From Fremontodendron californicum (Eukaryota > Streptophyta > Magnoliopsida > Malvales > Malvaceae): a stretch of DNA of 64,000 bases. Positions 21,811 through 34,036 of the stretch are shown one piece after another. Under the pieces are notes generated by a model. The model worked only from the letters and a program-made list of their open reading frames with translations. It made no database searches and was not told where the DNA came from. The DNA lies in contig JAULJL010000032.1 of NCBI GenBank assembly GCA_030761205.1, positions 10,855,134-10,919,133 of the forward strand. The letters are read 5' to 3'. The translations under genes were made by a program, and so were the position numbers. Position 1 is the first letter of the stretch; each line of letters starts with the position of its first letter.

Positions 21811-23968
21811 TCAGGTTACATAGAAATATCTGATCTGCTCGTATTGGCCTTGAGCCTCCTTTAAGAAGTTCAGCAGGCACTGTCCATGCTCTCTTGTCGG
21901 GTTAGCACACCTCAAAGTCTTCACTTTCTCCAACATCTCCCTGACCTTAATCACAGCCTTGCGGATCTGCCTAGTCAGGTGGTCTATATACTGTTTCCTC
22001 CCCAAGGTTTCTGTCTTCCACCTCATACTGGCATCCATGGCTAAGTCATTTGCTTGGCACCACTCAGTCTTTCTCTCTTTGTATTCCTGAATGATGGCAG
22101 TGATGTCATCCTTTTGGACTTGAAACTGATGCTCTAGGTCTGAATGGTCGCATGGAGCGTCTCATTCTCCTTACGTAGCATAGATGTCCTTTCCCTCTCA
22201 TTTCCCAATCTGGCTTTCAACAGCTCATTCTCTTGCAGGCACCTTTCTAACTTGGCCGAGATCAATGAACGTGCATCTCCCCACTTTTCCCTCTCCTGAG
22301 AAAATATGGACTCCTTTTCTTTGCTTTGCTTTTCTTAGCCTTACCCTTCCAGAAATCCAATTCTTTCTGAAGCTTTTCTATCGCCTTCTGAAGTGCACCC
22401 AGAGACCTGCTAGTTCCAATAAATTTTCCCTTGGCCCTTAGCTTCTTGTTCTCTCGACGCAAGTCCTTTATATCGGATTGTGCCGTGTCTCACTCTCTGG
22501 CCACTTTCCATGTCTTGACCTCTTTGATCTCAAGTTTGGTCTTCAAGTCCTCGACTTCCTTTTGAAGCTTATCATATTCTCGCTTCAATTTCCCTTTGTC
22601 CTTTTCTAATTCTTGCTTGACAAGCTTAACCTTTGATGGTACTGCTGGCTCTGGCTGAAGGATTATTGGATAAACAGAGGCATCTTAACAGGAAGCACCA
22701 TGTCGTGAATCCTCTTGGCTCTCCAAACCAAGTATCCAGCAGTAGCGTTGTCAGTATATCTACCCAATTGTGATCGGTGCAACTTCCTCCATGCTTTGAT
22801 GAGCTCATGTGTTTCCTTCATGTATCTAGGACCATTATATGTAAAATCTAGCAAAGTGAGCTCATGAGTCATCGGGATGAACTGCTTAGACCCATACTGT
22901 CTTCGTACCAGAAGTGGTGCATAACTGATAGCTCCCCAAATTTCCATTAATGGAACCCACGGTTTGTCTCCACAACTATACAAAATGGATCCCATCGGCA
23001 TCCACGGAGCTCTCCAAGTAACGTCCTCTCGGGCTAAGTGACGAAGAGTCATGATCCATTGTTTCTTATCTCCTTTTCTCGGCTACTCTTTCTTGCGAAA
23101 TTCCTTAAGGGGGATGAAAGTTTTTATGTAGGGGCGAAGCTTTTCCTTATCATTTCCTCAAAAATGATTTTGGATCCAAACATGCAAAAGCTGTGCACGT
23201 CCCTCGAAACTTCCCTCGCCTTTTCTTTGACAGAAATTGAGTGACCTAATCATCTCAACAAGGATAGCAGGAAAAGGATCAATTTGTTTACCCAGACACT
23301 CAAAGAAATTCATTACGACCATCTCAATGTGCCCTAAAATCTTTGGAAATATCACCAAACCATAAATCGCCAAGGCAAATACATCCACCACGCGATTACT
23401 CCCCGGGATGCTCATGATATAGCCTCGCAAGAATAGCCACGAGATACAAACACTCGAACCCTTCTTCTTAATATTTGGGGAGTCGATCGAAATCTCCATA
23501 CCCAATATCTCGGATAGCTTTTTTTGAAAACTAACTATCTTTTGCTGTTTGCAATAGATCTTATATGGGCTGGATGACTCAATGCGGAGTAAGGTTGAGT
23601 ATTCCTCGATGGTAGGTGTCATATCCTCTTGATTGAACATGAAAGCATCAGTAAGAGGGATCCCAAAACTGTACCACTGCCTTAATCAGCTGCTCATCTA
23701 TCTGGATCGGGAGAAGTAATGCTATGTCGCCATACTTCTTAGTGAATTCATTCTTCTTTGCCACTCCCCATCGTCCCCAAATTTATTCTAATTCTATCAA
23801 ATCATTCTGACCCAGATCTAAATGAACTGACTCGGGAAGAATAGGCATGAAGTATCTAGCCAAGCAGTCTCCCTTATTGACTTGATTCTTCTCTGACTCT
23901 ATTCTGACCTCTCGATATGTTTTGGAAGTAACCGACACTGATGAAAGATCCTGGTGTTCCATGACCAT
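21811..23968 (-). pseudogene. Copy B: extra ORF1 of Tat/Ogre-like element (DUF7745-like plus coiled coil), broken
   Basis: An additional protein gene upstream of gag, as known in Ogre-type elements. On the minus strand from about 23968 it runs through ARYFMPILPESVHLDLGQ. It continues through a 160-residue open piece (23158-23640) with PTIEEYSTLLRIESSSPYKI, ISWLFLRGYIMSIPG and FALAIYGLVIFPKILGHIE. A 129-residue piece follows (22663-23052) with WRAPWMPMGSILYSCGDKPW and PLLVRRQYGSKQFIP. Lysine-rich coiled-coil pieces follow (22262-22462, 21811-22038). The pattern resembles the plant mobile-domain/DUF7745 proteins; that family name comes from recall, not a search. Stops and frameshifts separate the pieces. 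Its role in the element's life cycle is unknown. Confidence 0.68.
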
Positions 23969-24757
23969 AATGAAAACTCCTCTGATTGGAATTCAGCTTA
24001 AGGCAAACACTCCTAAATAATGATGATGCATGCGATGGAAACAAAGCAAAGCAAAACAAAAAGAACGAGTCAGTACAAGGGTATAATAATTAAATCAATG
24101 TGATATTGAAATAAATAGCTAAAGGTAAGAAAGATTCCTCCGTATGTTCCTAACTTCGGTACCTCTAACAAAAATTCGGCATGGCTTCTCCTAGGTTCAT
24201 TATATGAGGTTGCATTAGGTTCTAAAAGGCTCCAAATTGTTCCTTACTGTCGCCGGTGAAGGCTAGTAAGGCACCCCAATAAAAGCGGGTTCAATTTGTC
24301 AGAGTGTCTTTCCCAGGCCTATATACGGAGGTTATCACCTCACGAAAGCGTAGGTAATCTACTACTTTGGAAGTGTTTCGCTAGCCCATGTGGTGGTTAT
24401 CACCTCACGAGAGCGTAGTTACTTTACTTCCACCTAAAGGACGGAATCCGATAGAGGGCTTATGTTATGCAAATGCAAGTATAGTGTGTGAGGAGGAACA
24501 AACAAACCTTTCACCACCTATTCTATACCCCTTATCCTAACACCCGAGCAATTTAATAAAGACAAAATTAAACAATATAAAACATTAGTTAAACAAAGAA
24601 TAATAATGACATACGAAGCTAACTAACCAGAGAATAGTAAAAATATGCATGCACATGAGAATGAACATATTTAAAAACATTTGGTTATTTTTAAAAATTC
24701 TCCTTATTAAAAAGTGAGAATTAAAAGTAAACACCAACCAAAACCGACAAAACCGAG
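23969..24757 (-). other. Copy B: 5' leader
   Basis: Untranslated leader between LTR and ORF1, in minus orientation. It matches the leader of copy E (63590-64000): both have the CTCGGTTTTGT block, a TTAGGATAAGGGGTATAGAAT-like block and the ACGCTTTCGTGA motif. A 64-bp-spaced direct repeat lies at 24330-24420. The first ~65 bases, including the primer-binding site, are missing compared with E; the LTR end TATCGGCA is followed at once by CTCGGTTTTGTCGG. Confidence 0.75.
24330..24420 (-). repeat. Leader direct repeat, 64-bp step
   Basis: GGTTATCACCTCACGAAAGC (24330) recurs as GGTTATCACCTCACGAGAGC (24394). The core is conserved in copy E (63931-63948, opposite strand). It could be a packaging or RNA-structure signal; this is inferred from conservation and position. 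Confidence 0.5.
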
Positions 24758-26071
24758 TGCCGATACGTGATCCTCCGGGGAGGAGAACCGTTCGAGTGAG
24801 GTGAGGAAAAACAAAACAGGCGGAGGAAAATACGACTTAATTCCTCTTCAAATTAAAGGTTGAGTTAAAAAGACCTCGAAAAAGAAATGGAGTCGCCACC
24901 AATCTTTTTTGGCTAGGTGTGATCGACCACCTATTAAAACAAGTTTTTAGAAAATATTGTAAAATTAATTAAAACATTTTTAAAACCAATTTTATAATCT
25001 GTGTTTTGAACCAAATAAAAACAAGTACGGGTTCGGGAGTCGGTTACGTGCGGGGAAGGATTAGCACCCCCACAACTCCTATATAAAACGGTACCTTATA
25101 AGTCATGTGTTATCTCGAGTCTAAGTAAAAAGTCGATTTTAAAATTGGTGTTTGTAAATAATTCCCTTAAAAATTCATATTTTATTTGAAAATGATCCGG
25201 AACTTACTAGCATAAAATTTCCAATATTTTTCGACAGACTCGGCAAACTATGGAATTTTTCCTCAATTTTGAAATTCTTCGAATCATTCTTTTGAAAAAG
25301 ATATTCCATTATTAATGATAATTGATGATACCCTCTTCGGCAGACCTAGCAGAGAACTCATGAATTATTTTAACTCGGGAATAATCTTGATTTATAAAAA
25401 AAATATCATTTGTTTCTCAAATATTTCAAAAATAATTGAAAATGACCACAAGTATGCCAAAATGTTACAAAGATAAAAATGAAATGAACATGCTCATTTA
25501 TCATGATATGACAAACATTTTATTATGACCTAATATAAAAAAATAATGACATGGCAAATGATATGTCATACAGAATGACTTGGCATAAGAATGAATGTCA
25601 TATGAATGAAATCGACACAGCATACAAAATGACATGGCATATGGATGACATGGCATAAGAATGAATGTCATGTGGATAAAATCGTCATGGCATACAAATG
25701 ACATGGCATACGGATGACATGGCATAATAATGAATGTCATGTGAATGAAATCGACTTGGAATAAATAATGACACGACATATGCATGAATGGCATAAGAAT
25801 GAATGTCATGTGAATGAAATCGACATGGCATAGGTGACATAGCATAAAATGATGACATGGCCTGGATGACATGGCATAAGAATGAATGTCATGTGAATGA
25901 AATAGACATGGCATACAAAATGACCTGGCATACATGATGACATGGCATAAAATGATGACATGGCATAGGTGACATGGCATAAAATGAGGATATGGCATAA
26001 GAATGAATGTCATGTGAATGAAATCGACATGGCATACAAAATGACTTGGCATACATGATGACATGGCATAG
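24758..26071 (-). mobile_element. Shared B/C LTR, 3' part (before chromovirus insertion)
   Basis: Inverted LTR end: U5-like block (25020-25130, GGAAGGATTAGCACCCCCAC), AT-rich block, and CATG minisatellite (25550-26066). It continues at 36939 after the chromovirus. The combined LTR is about 5407 bp. It serves as B's 5' LTR, because B's leader adjoins it at 24757. No gene is seen; the 187-residue minus open frame at 25501-26064 is minisatellite. Confidence 0.85.
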
Positions 26072-28971
26072 TGTGAGACCCTCGTAAGCCAGAGATGACT
26101 CGGGTCTCCTATAACATTCTAATGGCTCGGAACTACACATGCAAAAGCCACTAGGAAGGACGGGCTATCATGTGGTATACATGTTGTATGATGGATTATA
26201 GAATTGGAGGTTAAATCAGGTGGTTAAACGATCTGACCCTAAAATAGTTTAAAATTCAGACTAAAATCGGGTAGGGGAAAATTCCATAAAATATGATAAA
26301 TTGAGTGGATATGATGAGAATATACTATATAGAACCCATACCTATTATCAGAGCAACAATCGGCATCAAATTCAAAAAAATATGCATTAGGGGTATTTTG
26401 GTCATTTTACACCCTTTTCATTTTTAGTCCGAGAAATGGTATAAATGGGCTTTTTGACTATATAATATGTTAATATGACATTTGGATCTAATATTTGGCA
26501 TTAGAAAAAAAAAAACGGGACTAGAATCGGTAAAATTGGAAAATTATGACATTGTCGTACTTTTTTCGAAAAACGTGGTTCAAAAAAATTCTTGTTATCG
26601 ATCCGAACACATGGATAGATGTGTTAACACCCAAGAAACATGAATATGTTGAGAAAAAGGAAAAACGAAATCCCGAACATCACATTCTGTAGGGCATGTG
26701 CAAAAAGTCAAAGTTGGTCAACTCTTTTGACCAAGCTTAGGCAAGATGAGGAACATGGGATAATTTCCCATAAGTTTTCAGCCCTAATAAGAAGACACAA
26801 CGTCTTCTTCTTATTCTTGATGTCTTTAGGCATTTTCTCACCAAAAACTCCATTAAACCTTACAAAAGCTTTCTCTCTCCTCCAAATTTCAAGGGAAATC
26901 ACCAAATTTTGCAAGGATTCCACTAACCTATAGGTAATTTCATGTTCTAAGCTTGATTTTGATATTAGATTTTGAAGAATTTGTCTCTATCAATGAGAAA
27001 TCATTTTTGCTGAAAATTGGTGGTGATGAATCACCATGTTGCCGCCAGTTTTTTCGTTACGGGAGGTGTTCCTCCACCTCCTTAAACCGTAAATTAGTAT
27101 CGGATAGCTTTGAATCAAATTTAGAGGCTAAAACAAGCTTGGCTAAAACCCTAGCTTGCCCAAGAGGTGGTGCCGCCACCTTCCTTGGTTGTCCGAGGCC
27201 ACCGTTAGCTTCGTTGTTATTGTGTGAGCAACTTTTCAGTTGATTGTTGCTCCGAATTTTGACTCGAGCTAAGTGTAGGAATTTATTTGTAAAAATTCTT
27301 AAGCTGAAAAATTTTGGATAGCAGCTAACTATTATAAATAATGGGAATTTGAGTGTCCCGTAGTTGTAAAATACTTACAGAATATCCTGACGATGTCATA
27401 GGTACCCATATCGTGGAGTTCGCCTGGGATCGCGACAGAGTCACGAAAGTGTCGCTTTAATACTCGAAATAACACTGTGAGTATTTAGGTTAATCTAGGA
27501 AGTAGTTATTGTTTTATATGTATTGTTGACTGATATAGATATTGAAACACGAAAGATTGCTCGGATTACAAAAATGGTAAGTTTCGAACCTTACGCGGAT
27601 CAAAGGCGTAAGTGTGGAGTTGAATAATAATGAATGATTTGTATAGGATGATTGAGTATTTAAGGATAGTTAGATATTGTAGATTAAAAGGTTATGCATA
27701 TAAGTTGTTTGATAAAAAAAAATCTAAAAAAAATCTATAAAAAAAATCTATGTGAAACTGTAATGCTTTGAGGTGTAGAGATTGTTTCCTAGCATAGTAT
27801 AAATATATATATATATATTACTCCATGATATTAGAGAATTAATATATCATGCTATTATTGTACGGACAAGGTGATGTCCGGGATGCTATTATTGTACGGA
27901 CAAGGTGATGTCCGGGATGCTATTATTGTACGGACAGGGTGATGTCCGGGATGCTATTATTATACGGACAGGGTGATGTCCGGGATGCTAATATTGTACG
28001 AACAAGGTGAAGTTCGGGATGCTATTGTTGTACGGGCAAGATGAGTCCGAGATGATATGGACAAGATAGTCCAGGATGACAAATATTACGGACTGGTATA
28101 AGTCCGGGATGTTTTGATGATGTAGACATGAGAAATTCTTCATTAATAATTGTGGAGGTATACACGTAAATCGATTGTTAAATATTTTTGGCTATCAATT
28201 TAGGCTGGCCAATGGCTTATTTATATTCAGCACTCAGTATAGAAGATTTCATATGGGACAAATAATTTTTATAAGTCCCGGAATGATTTTTAAATATTAC
28301 TTTTCGGTTAATTAGTCATACTTGATATGTCATATTTATACTTTAATAGTCAAGAAAGGAAGTACGAAATTTCCAAGTACTCTTCCTAGTTACCTTATGC
28401 TCACTGAGTTTTTCGACTCATTTCGTTTATTTTCATTTTTTTTTCAAATTCTAATAGACCCAGCTCTTCCCAGATTCCGGATAGCTAGCTGCTCACATAC
28501 TTGTGGTGAGCGAATTGACCCAAGACGTGGTAAGCAGTGGCGATGGTAGGGTATATTTTGTAGTCACTAGGGTATCATGGGTCCTCTGTATTTTGTGTAT
28601 GTTGAATATGTACTGTATATTTTGTAAGCGGATGTAAATTAAGTGATGTATGACGTATATCAGTCTTAGAGGCCTGGTATGACATGGTGATGTTCATTTT
28701 GTTATGATATAGTATAAATGTATGTTTATATATAAGATGTCATAAAGGTTGAGTCTGCTGCGGGGCATTTCGGTTACTCATCCAAACCGAGATGTCATGT
28801 TTTGATGAATTATTACATTGTGAATGTTGATGATTGAGCGGCAAACGCCCATGTAGGGCGAGATTATGCCAAAATTTTCTTTAATTTGGTTTAATGAGTA
28901 TAGTCAGGCTTTGGAGGCAGGGGCATACCTTGTCTCTAGCCGGTCACATGCCCTGAATTTGGGGTGTGACA
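26072..28971 (+). repeat. 5' LTR of chromovirus (2900 bp)
   Basis: Begins TGTGAGACCCTCGTAAGCC and ends TTTGGGGTGTGACA. It carries a 34-bp hairpin-forming tandem repeat (27850-28080) after an AT microsatellite (27800-27820). A 97-codon open frame at 26640-26933 is repeated in the 3' LTR (34605-34898) only because the LTRs are copies. No host gene. Confidence 0.93.
27850..28115 (+). repeat. 34-bp hairpin minisatellite in chromovirus 5' LTR
   Basis: Unit starts at 27850, 27884, 27918, 27952, 27986 and 28020, an exact 34-bp step. Each unit contains CGGACA...TGTCCG, which can fold into a 6-bp stem with a 6-base loop (AGGTGA). Shorter derivatives follow to about 28115 (GGACAAGATAGTCC, CGGACTGGTATAAGTCCG). 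The 3' LTR copy is at 35801-36065. Confidence 0.88.
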
Positions 28972-28975
28972 AAAG

Positions 28976-28991
28976 TGGTATCAGAGCATGG
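28976..28991 (+). promoter_or_regulatory. Primer-binding site, initiator-Met tRNA type
   Basis: TGGTATCAGAGCATGG begins four bases after the LTR end. TGGTATCAGAGC is the usual complement to the 3' end of plant initiator methionine tRNA used by many Ty3/gypsy and Ty1/copia elements. Confidence 0.9.
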
Positions 28992-29197
28992 TCTAGAGGT
29001 TAGTGACTGCAAAAAGAGGTAGGGTGGTAGTGCATTGCTTACAAGTAATCCCGGGATATCGGTAAGTAGTGTACTACCCCTACGGGTGTGCATCGTCAGA
29101 TGCTAATACGTCCGGTGATTTTTAAGCTAGCTAGCACATATTGAACTTTATAAATAATATTATGGAGTTATTGACATATGTTTATTTTCTAGATACG

Positions 29198-32100
29198 ATG
29201 CCTCCCCAAACAAGAACTCGTAGACCTAGAGATAAATCAGGGACCGAGAGCTTGAGGTCCCGGATCAGATTTCTGCTGGCCCTGAGATTAGAGGCCAGAG
29301 TGGGGAAAGTAGTAGGACTGCTACTAGGGATACTACAGAGGCGGAGATGAGATTTGACAGGATGGATGCTAAAATGGATGAGGTATTACACCAGGTAGAG
29401 GCTCTGACGCAGGTTGTGGCAGAGCAACAGAGGAAACTAGATCAGGCCCAGCAGGCACAGCCACAGCCACAATCGGCAGCTGCACCAGTAGAGTTAGAGC
29501 AGGGCCAACCAGAGGGATACCTTCAGGTTTCATTATCTGAGTTTAAGAAGAATCAACCACCTTTGTTTACAGGGAAGGTTGCTAATACAGATCCCAATGA
29601 CTTTTTGGATCAATGCAGTAGATTGTTCATATCATTGGGATGTTCTCCGATTCGATCTGTGGAGTTAATTAGTTTCCAGCTTAGGAGTATAGCTGGCACG
29701 TGGTATACGACCTTGCTTAAGAGATGACGAGCTACTGATCCTCCATTAGCGTGGCCAGAATTTTGTACTGAGTTTCTTCGTAGGTTCTTACCACAGAGTG
29801 TTCGCGAGGCTAGGGCTCACGAATTCTAGCAGCTAAAGCAGACAGAGACCATGACTGTGACTGATTATGATATTCGATTTTCTGATCTTTCTGTATATGC
29901 GCCACAGTTGGTATCCACCGAGTATGATAGAGCTAAGAGGTTTGTGGATGGTCTTCGGGAGTATTTGTTTAGGTCAGTTCAGTTGACAGAGACATCCACA
30001 TATGCTGAGGTACTAAATTCTGCTCTGAGGTTCGAGCAGCGAGTCCGAGATAGGCAGAGTGATAGGGGCCCACAAAAGAGACCCAGATTTGGTGGACTGG
30101 GTTCTAGGGCGATAGGGTTATCGGGGCCGATTGGTGGTATCGTGTCTAGAGGAGAGGCATCTACTAGTGGTGTACAGAGGGAAGGGGTCAAAACAGTCAG
30201 CATAGACCTGGTGGTCGCCCTCAGAGTACATCATCTGCTACTACTACTGGGGAGCTTCTACCCCATTATGTCAGATTTGTAGACGCCGACATAGAGGCGT
30301 ATGTTGGAGATCAGATTTATGTTTTAGATGCGGTAAATCGGGGCACATGAGGAGAGACTGCCCATTGGGTTCTGGCTCACTCCCATCAGTAGTAGCTCCA
30401 CTCCCAGCTACAGCTGCACCAAGGCAGTCAGCAGGATCAGTCGCACAGCAGACTGGCAGAGGTACTCAGGGTCGGGGACAGCAATCTGCTGGTAGAGGAC
30501 AGACGTTAGGCGGCAGGGGGCAGGCTCGAGTATTTGCACTGACACCTAGGGATGCCCAGGCATCCAATGCAGTTGTGACAGGTATTATTATGGTTTGTTT
30601 ACAGCCTGCACATGCTTTATTTGATCCGGGTGCCACCCATTCATTTATTTGCCCTGGTTTGTGGATATTTTGCTCAGAGATGTTAGTGAGTTAAATGAAC
30701 CTTTTCTAGTTTCAACACCTGTCGCGGTAGAGTATGTAGTTAGTCGAGTTTTGAAAGGGTGTGATATTGAGATTGGAGGGGAGGTGTTCATAGCCCATAT
30801 AGTGATACTAGATATACTAGAATTTGATGTGATACTGGGCATGGATTGGCTAGCTGCCAATTATGCTGTGTTAGATTGTTTCGAGAAGGTTATTACCTTC
30901 CAGATACCAGGAAAATTAGTTTTAAAGTATCAGGGAGATCGAAGTATGAATACAACAAGAATGATATCGGTCTTAAAAGCAGAGAAGTTGTTAAACAGTG
31001 GCTGTCAAGGCTATTTAGCCTATGTGTGCGATATTGAAGGCAAGGTTCCAGATTTGGATTAGATACCAGTAGTATCTGAGTTTCCAGATATATTTCCAAA
31101 GGAGTTACCCGGACTGCCTCCTCAGCGAGAGATTGAGTTCTGTATTGATGTGTTGCCAGGAACCCAGCCTATTTCAATTTCCCCTTACCGTATGGCTCCC
31201 CTTGAACTAAGGGAATTGAAGGTACAACTTCAGGATTTGTTGGACAAGGGATTCATACGCCCGAGTACTTCACCCTGGGGTGCTCCGGTATTGTTTGTTA
31301 AGAAAAAGGATGGATCCCTGCGGCTATGTATTGACTATAGGCAACTTAATAAGATGACTATTAAAAATAAGTACCCACTACCGAGGATTGATGATTTGTT
31401 TGATCAGTTGCAGAGAGCTAGTTGTTTTTCTTAGATTGATCTTCGATCAGGTTATCATCAGCTCCGTATTCGGAGGGAAGATGTGCCTAAGACTGCTTTC
31501 CGTACGCGTTATGGGCACTATGAGTTTCTTGTAATGTCTTTTGGACTGACTAACGCCCCTGCAGCTTTTATGGATCTAATGAATAGGGTGTTTAAACCCT
31601 ATTTAGATCACTTCGTGATAGTGTTTATTGATGATATCTTGGTGTATTCACGGATTGAGGATGATCATAGCCAGCATCTTAGGGTGGTGCTTGAGACCTT
31701 GAGAACACACCAGTTATATGCTAAGTTTTCAAAGTGCGAGTTCTGGTTGAGTAGTGTAGGATTCTTTGGACATATTGTATCCAAGGAAGGTATTAGTGTG
31801 GACCCTAAAAAGATGGAGGCAGTGCGTGACTGGAAAAGGCCTACCACCGTTACTGAGATTCGGAGTTTCTTGGGGCTGGCAGGGTATTACAGGAGGTTTG
31901 TTGAGAATTTTTCGAGATTGGCAGCTCCATTGACTAGACTTACCCAGAAGGATGTCAAGTTTGAGTGGTCAAACGAATGTGAGAGGAGCTTTCTAGAGCT
32001 CAAGGAACGTTTGACTACTGCTCCAGTCTTGACATTACCCACAGGATCCGGTGGATATGTTGTATATTGTGATGCATCCAGGGTTGGATTGGGATGTGTG

Positions 32101-33972
32101 TTAATGCAGGGTGGCAAGGTTATAGCATATGCCTCAAGGCAGTTGAAGAAGCATGAGCAGAATTATCCTACACATGATTTGGAGTTAGCAGCCATTATCT
32201 TTGCATTAAAGATATGGCGACATTACTTATATGGCCAATCATGTGAGATATACACCGATCACAAGAGTTTAAAATATATTTTTGATCAACGGGAGTTAAA
32301 TTTAAGACAGAGGCGGTGGTTGGAATTACTCAAGGATTACGATTGCACTATCCTTTATCATCCAGGTAAAGCCAACGTGGTTGCTGACGCTTTGAGCCGT
32401 AAATCTATGGGAAGCATGGCTCACTTGTCCCTAGAGAAGAGACTGTTGGCTAAGACTATTCAGGATTGTTTGGGAAGAGGTGTTACCTTGAGTTTTATCG
32501 GGACTGGTGCACTTATTGCACATGTACAGGTTAGATCCTCCTTAGTAGAGGAAGTTAAAGCAAGGCAGCATGTCGATGCTTTTTGTACTGAGACTATAAC
32601 TAGTGTGAAACAGGGTAAAGACGATGGATTTCAAGTAGATGAAGAGGGAAGTCTCCGTTTCCATAGTCGATTGGTAGTTCCTGAGATAGAGGGAATTCGA
32701 GGTAAGATCCTTGATGCAGCACATAATTCATCATATACGATGCATCCTGGTGCTACCAAGATGTACCGTGATCTTAAGCAATTCTACTGGTGGCAAGGCA
32801 TGAAACGTGATGTAGCAGATTATGTGGCTAAATGCCTAATATGTCAGCAAGTAAAGGTTGAACATTATAGACCAGTTGGTCTATTGCAGAGCCTTGAAGT
32901 GCCAGAGTGGAAATGGGATCATGTTACCATGGATTTAGTAACTGCTTTGCCTAGAACTAAGACAGGATATGATTCTATTTGGGTGATTGTCGACAGATTG
33001 ACTAAGTTGGCACATTTTATTCCAGTGAAAACTACTTATCCAGCTAATAAGTATGCTAAGCTTTATTTGGATCGAATTGTGCCTTTACATGGTGTACCAT
33101 TATCGATTTTATCAGATAGAGGTTCGCAGTTTACAGCAAGATTTTGGAAATCATTCCAGGAGGCCCTCGATACGCAATTGCGGTTTAGCACTGCTTTTCA
33201 CCCCCAGACAGATGGACAATCCGAGAGGACTATACAGACCCTTGAGGATATGTTGCGGGCCTGTGTATTAGATTTTAAAGGGACTTGGGATGATCATTTA
33301 CCTTTGATTGAGTTCGCTTATAACAACAGTTATCACAGCAGTATACAGATGGCACCATTTGAGGTACTATATGGTCGGAAGTGTAGATCACCTGTTGGTT
33401 GGTTTGAGGCAGGCGAGTATCGGCTACTTGGTCTAGATATTGTGCAAGATGCAGTGCAAAAGGTTGGAATAATAAGAGAGAAGTTGATGGCTGCCCAAAA
33501 TCGGCAAAAGGCCTATGCTGATAACCGGAGACGTGAGTTAGAGTTTGATGTTGGAGATTATGTGTTCCTAAAAGTTTCACCTTTCAAAGGGGTTATGAGA
33601 TTTGGGAGACGAGGTAAGTTGAGTCCAAGGTACATTGGACCATTCCAAATATTGAGCCGTAAAGGTGCGGTAGCATATGAGTTAGCGTTGCCTCCAGACT
33701 TGAGCTTTGTACACCCTGTATTCCATGTGTCTATGTTGCGAAAATACATTTCAGACGATTCACATGTTTTATAGCCACAAGCAACACAGATAGATTCCCA
33801 GTTAGCATATATTGAAGAACCCATAGCCATAGTAGATCGTCAAGTGCGAAAGATGCGGTCAAAGGAAGTTCCTACAGTTAAAGTTTTGTGGCAGTATCAT
33901 AATACGCAGGAGGCTACATGGGAGCTTGAGGATGAGATGAGACAGCAGTACCCCCAGTTATTTCAAACATGA
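29198..33972 (+). pseudogene. Chromovirus gag-pol polyprotein (PR-RT-RH-INT-chromodomain), several lesions
   Basis: Starts at ATG 29198 (MPPQTRTRRP). Gag core 29540-30000 (NTDPNDFLDQCSRLF, LRSIAGTWY). Zinc knuckle CFRCGKSGHMRRDC 30320-30361. Protease DPGATHSFI at 30623. Reverse transcriptase about 31150-31900 with FVKKKDGSLRLCIDYR and the FIDD catalytic box at 31624-31635. RNase H about 32045-32300 (VVYCDASRVGLGCVL). Integrase zinc finger about 32715-32860 (HPGATKM...CLICQQ). Catalytic Asp in MDLV (32932), Asp in LSDRGSQF (about 33112), Glu in QSERTIQ (about 33222). Chromodomain-like tail 33800-33969 (VKVLWQYH, EATWELEDEM). Lesions: frameshifts near 29250-29340, 30200-30290 and 30655; stops at 29725 (TGA) and 29827, 31060, 31432, 33772 (TAG). 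Catalytic residues are otherwise kept, and the longest intact piece is 763 codons (31483-33774). Confidence 0.93.
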
Positions 33973-34021
33973 GGTAATTCTTTATAGATTAATTTTATGC
34001 AAAATTCGAGGACGAATTTTA

Positions 34022-34036
34022 TTAAGGGGAGAGAAA
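34022..34036 (+). promoter_or_regulatory. Polypurine tract of chromovirus
   Basis: TTAAGGGGAGAGAAA lies immediately before the 3' LTR start at 34037, the expected position for plus-strand priming. Confidence 0.88.

Noticed and set aside
26640..26933. 97-codon open frame (MNMLRKRKNEIPN...) present twice, also at 34605-34898
   Set aside because: Conserved only because it lies in both LTRs of the same recent element; no domain and no independent evidence of coding.
27850..28115. Possible CRISPR-like array of 34-bp repeats
   Set aside because: Units are contiguous with no unique spacers, and the locus is in a plant retrotransposon LTR.
28976..28995. Possible tRNA fragment
   Set aside because: It is the primer-binding site only; no cloverleaf arms surround it.
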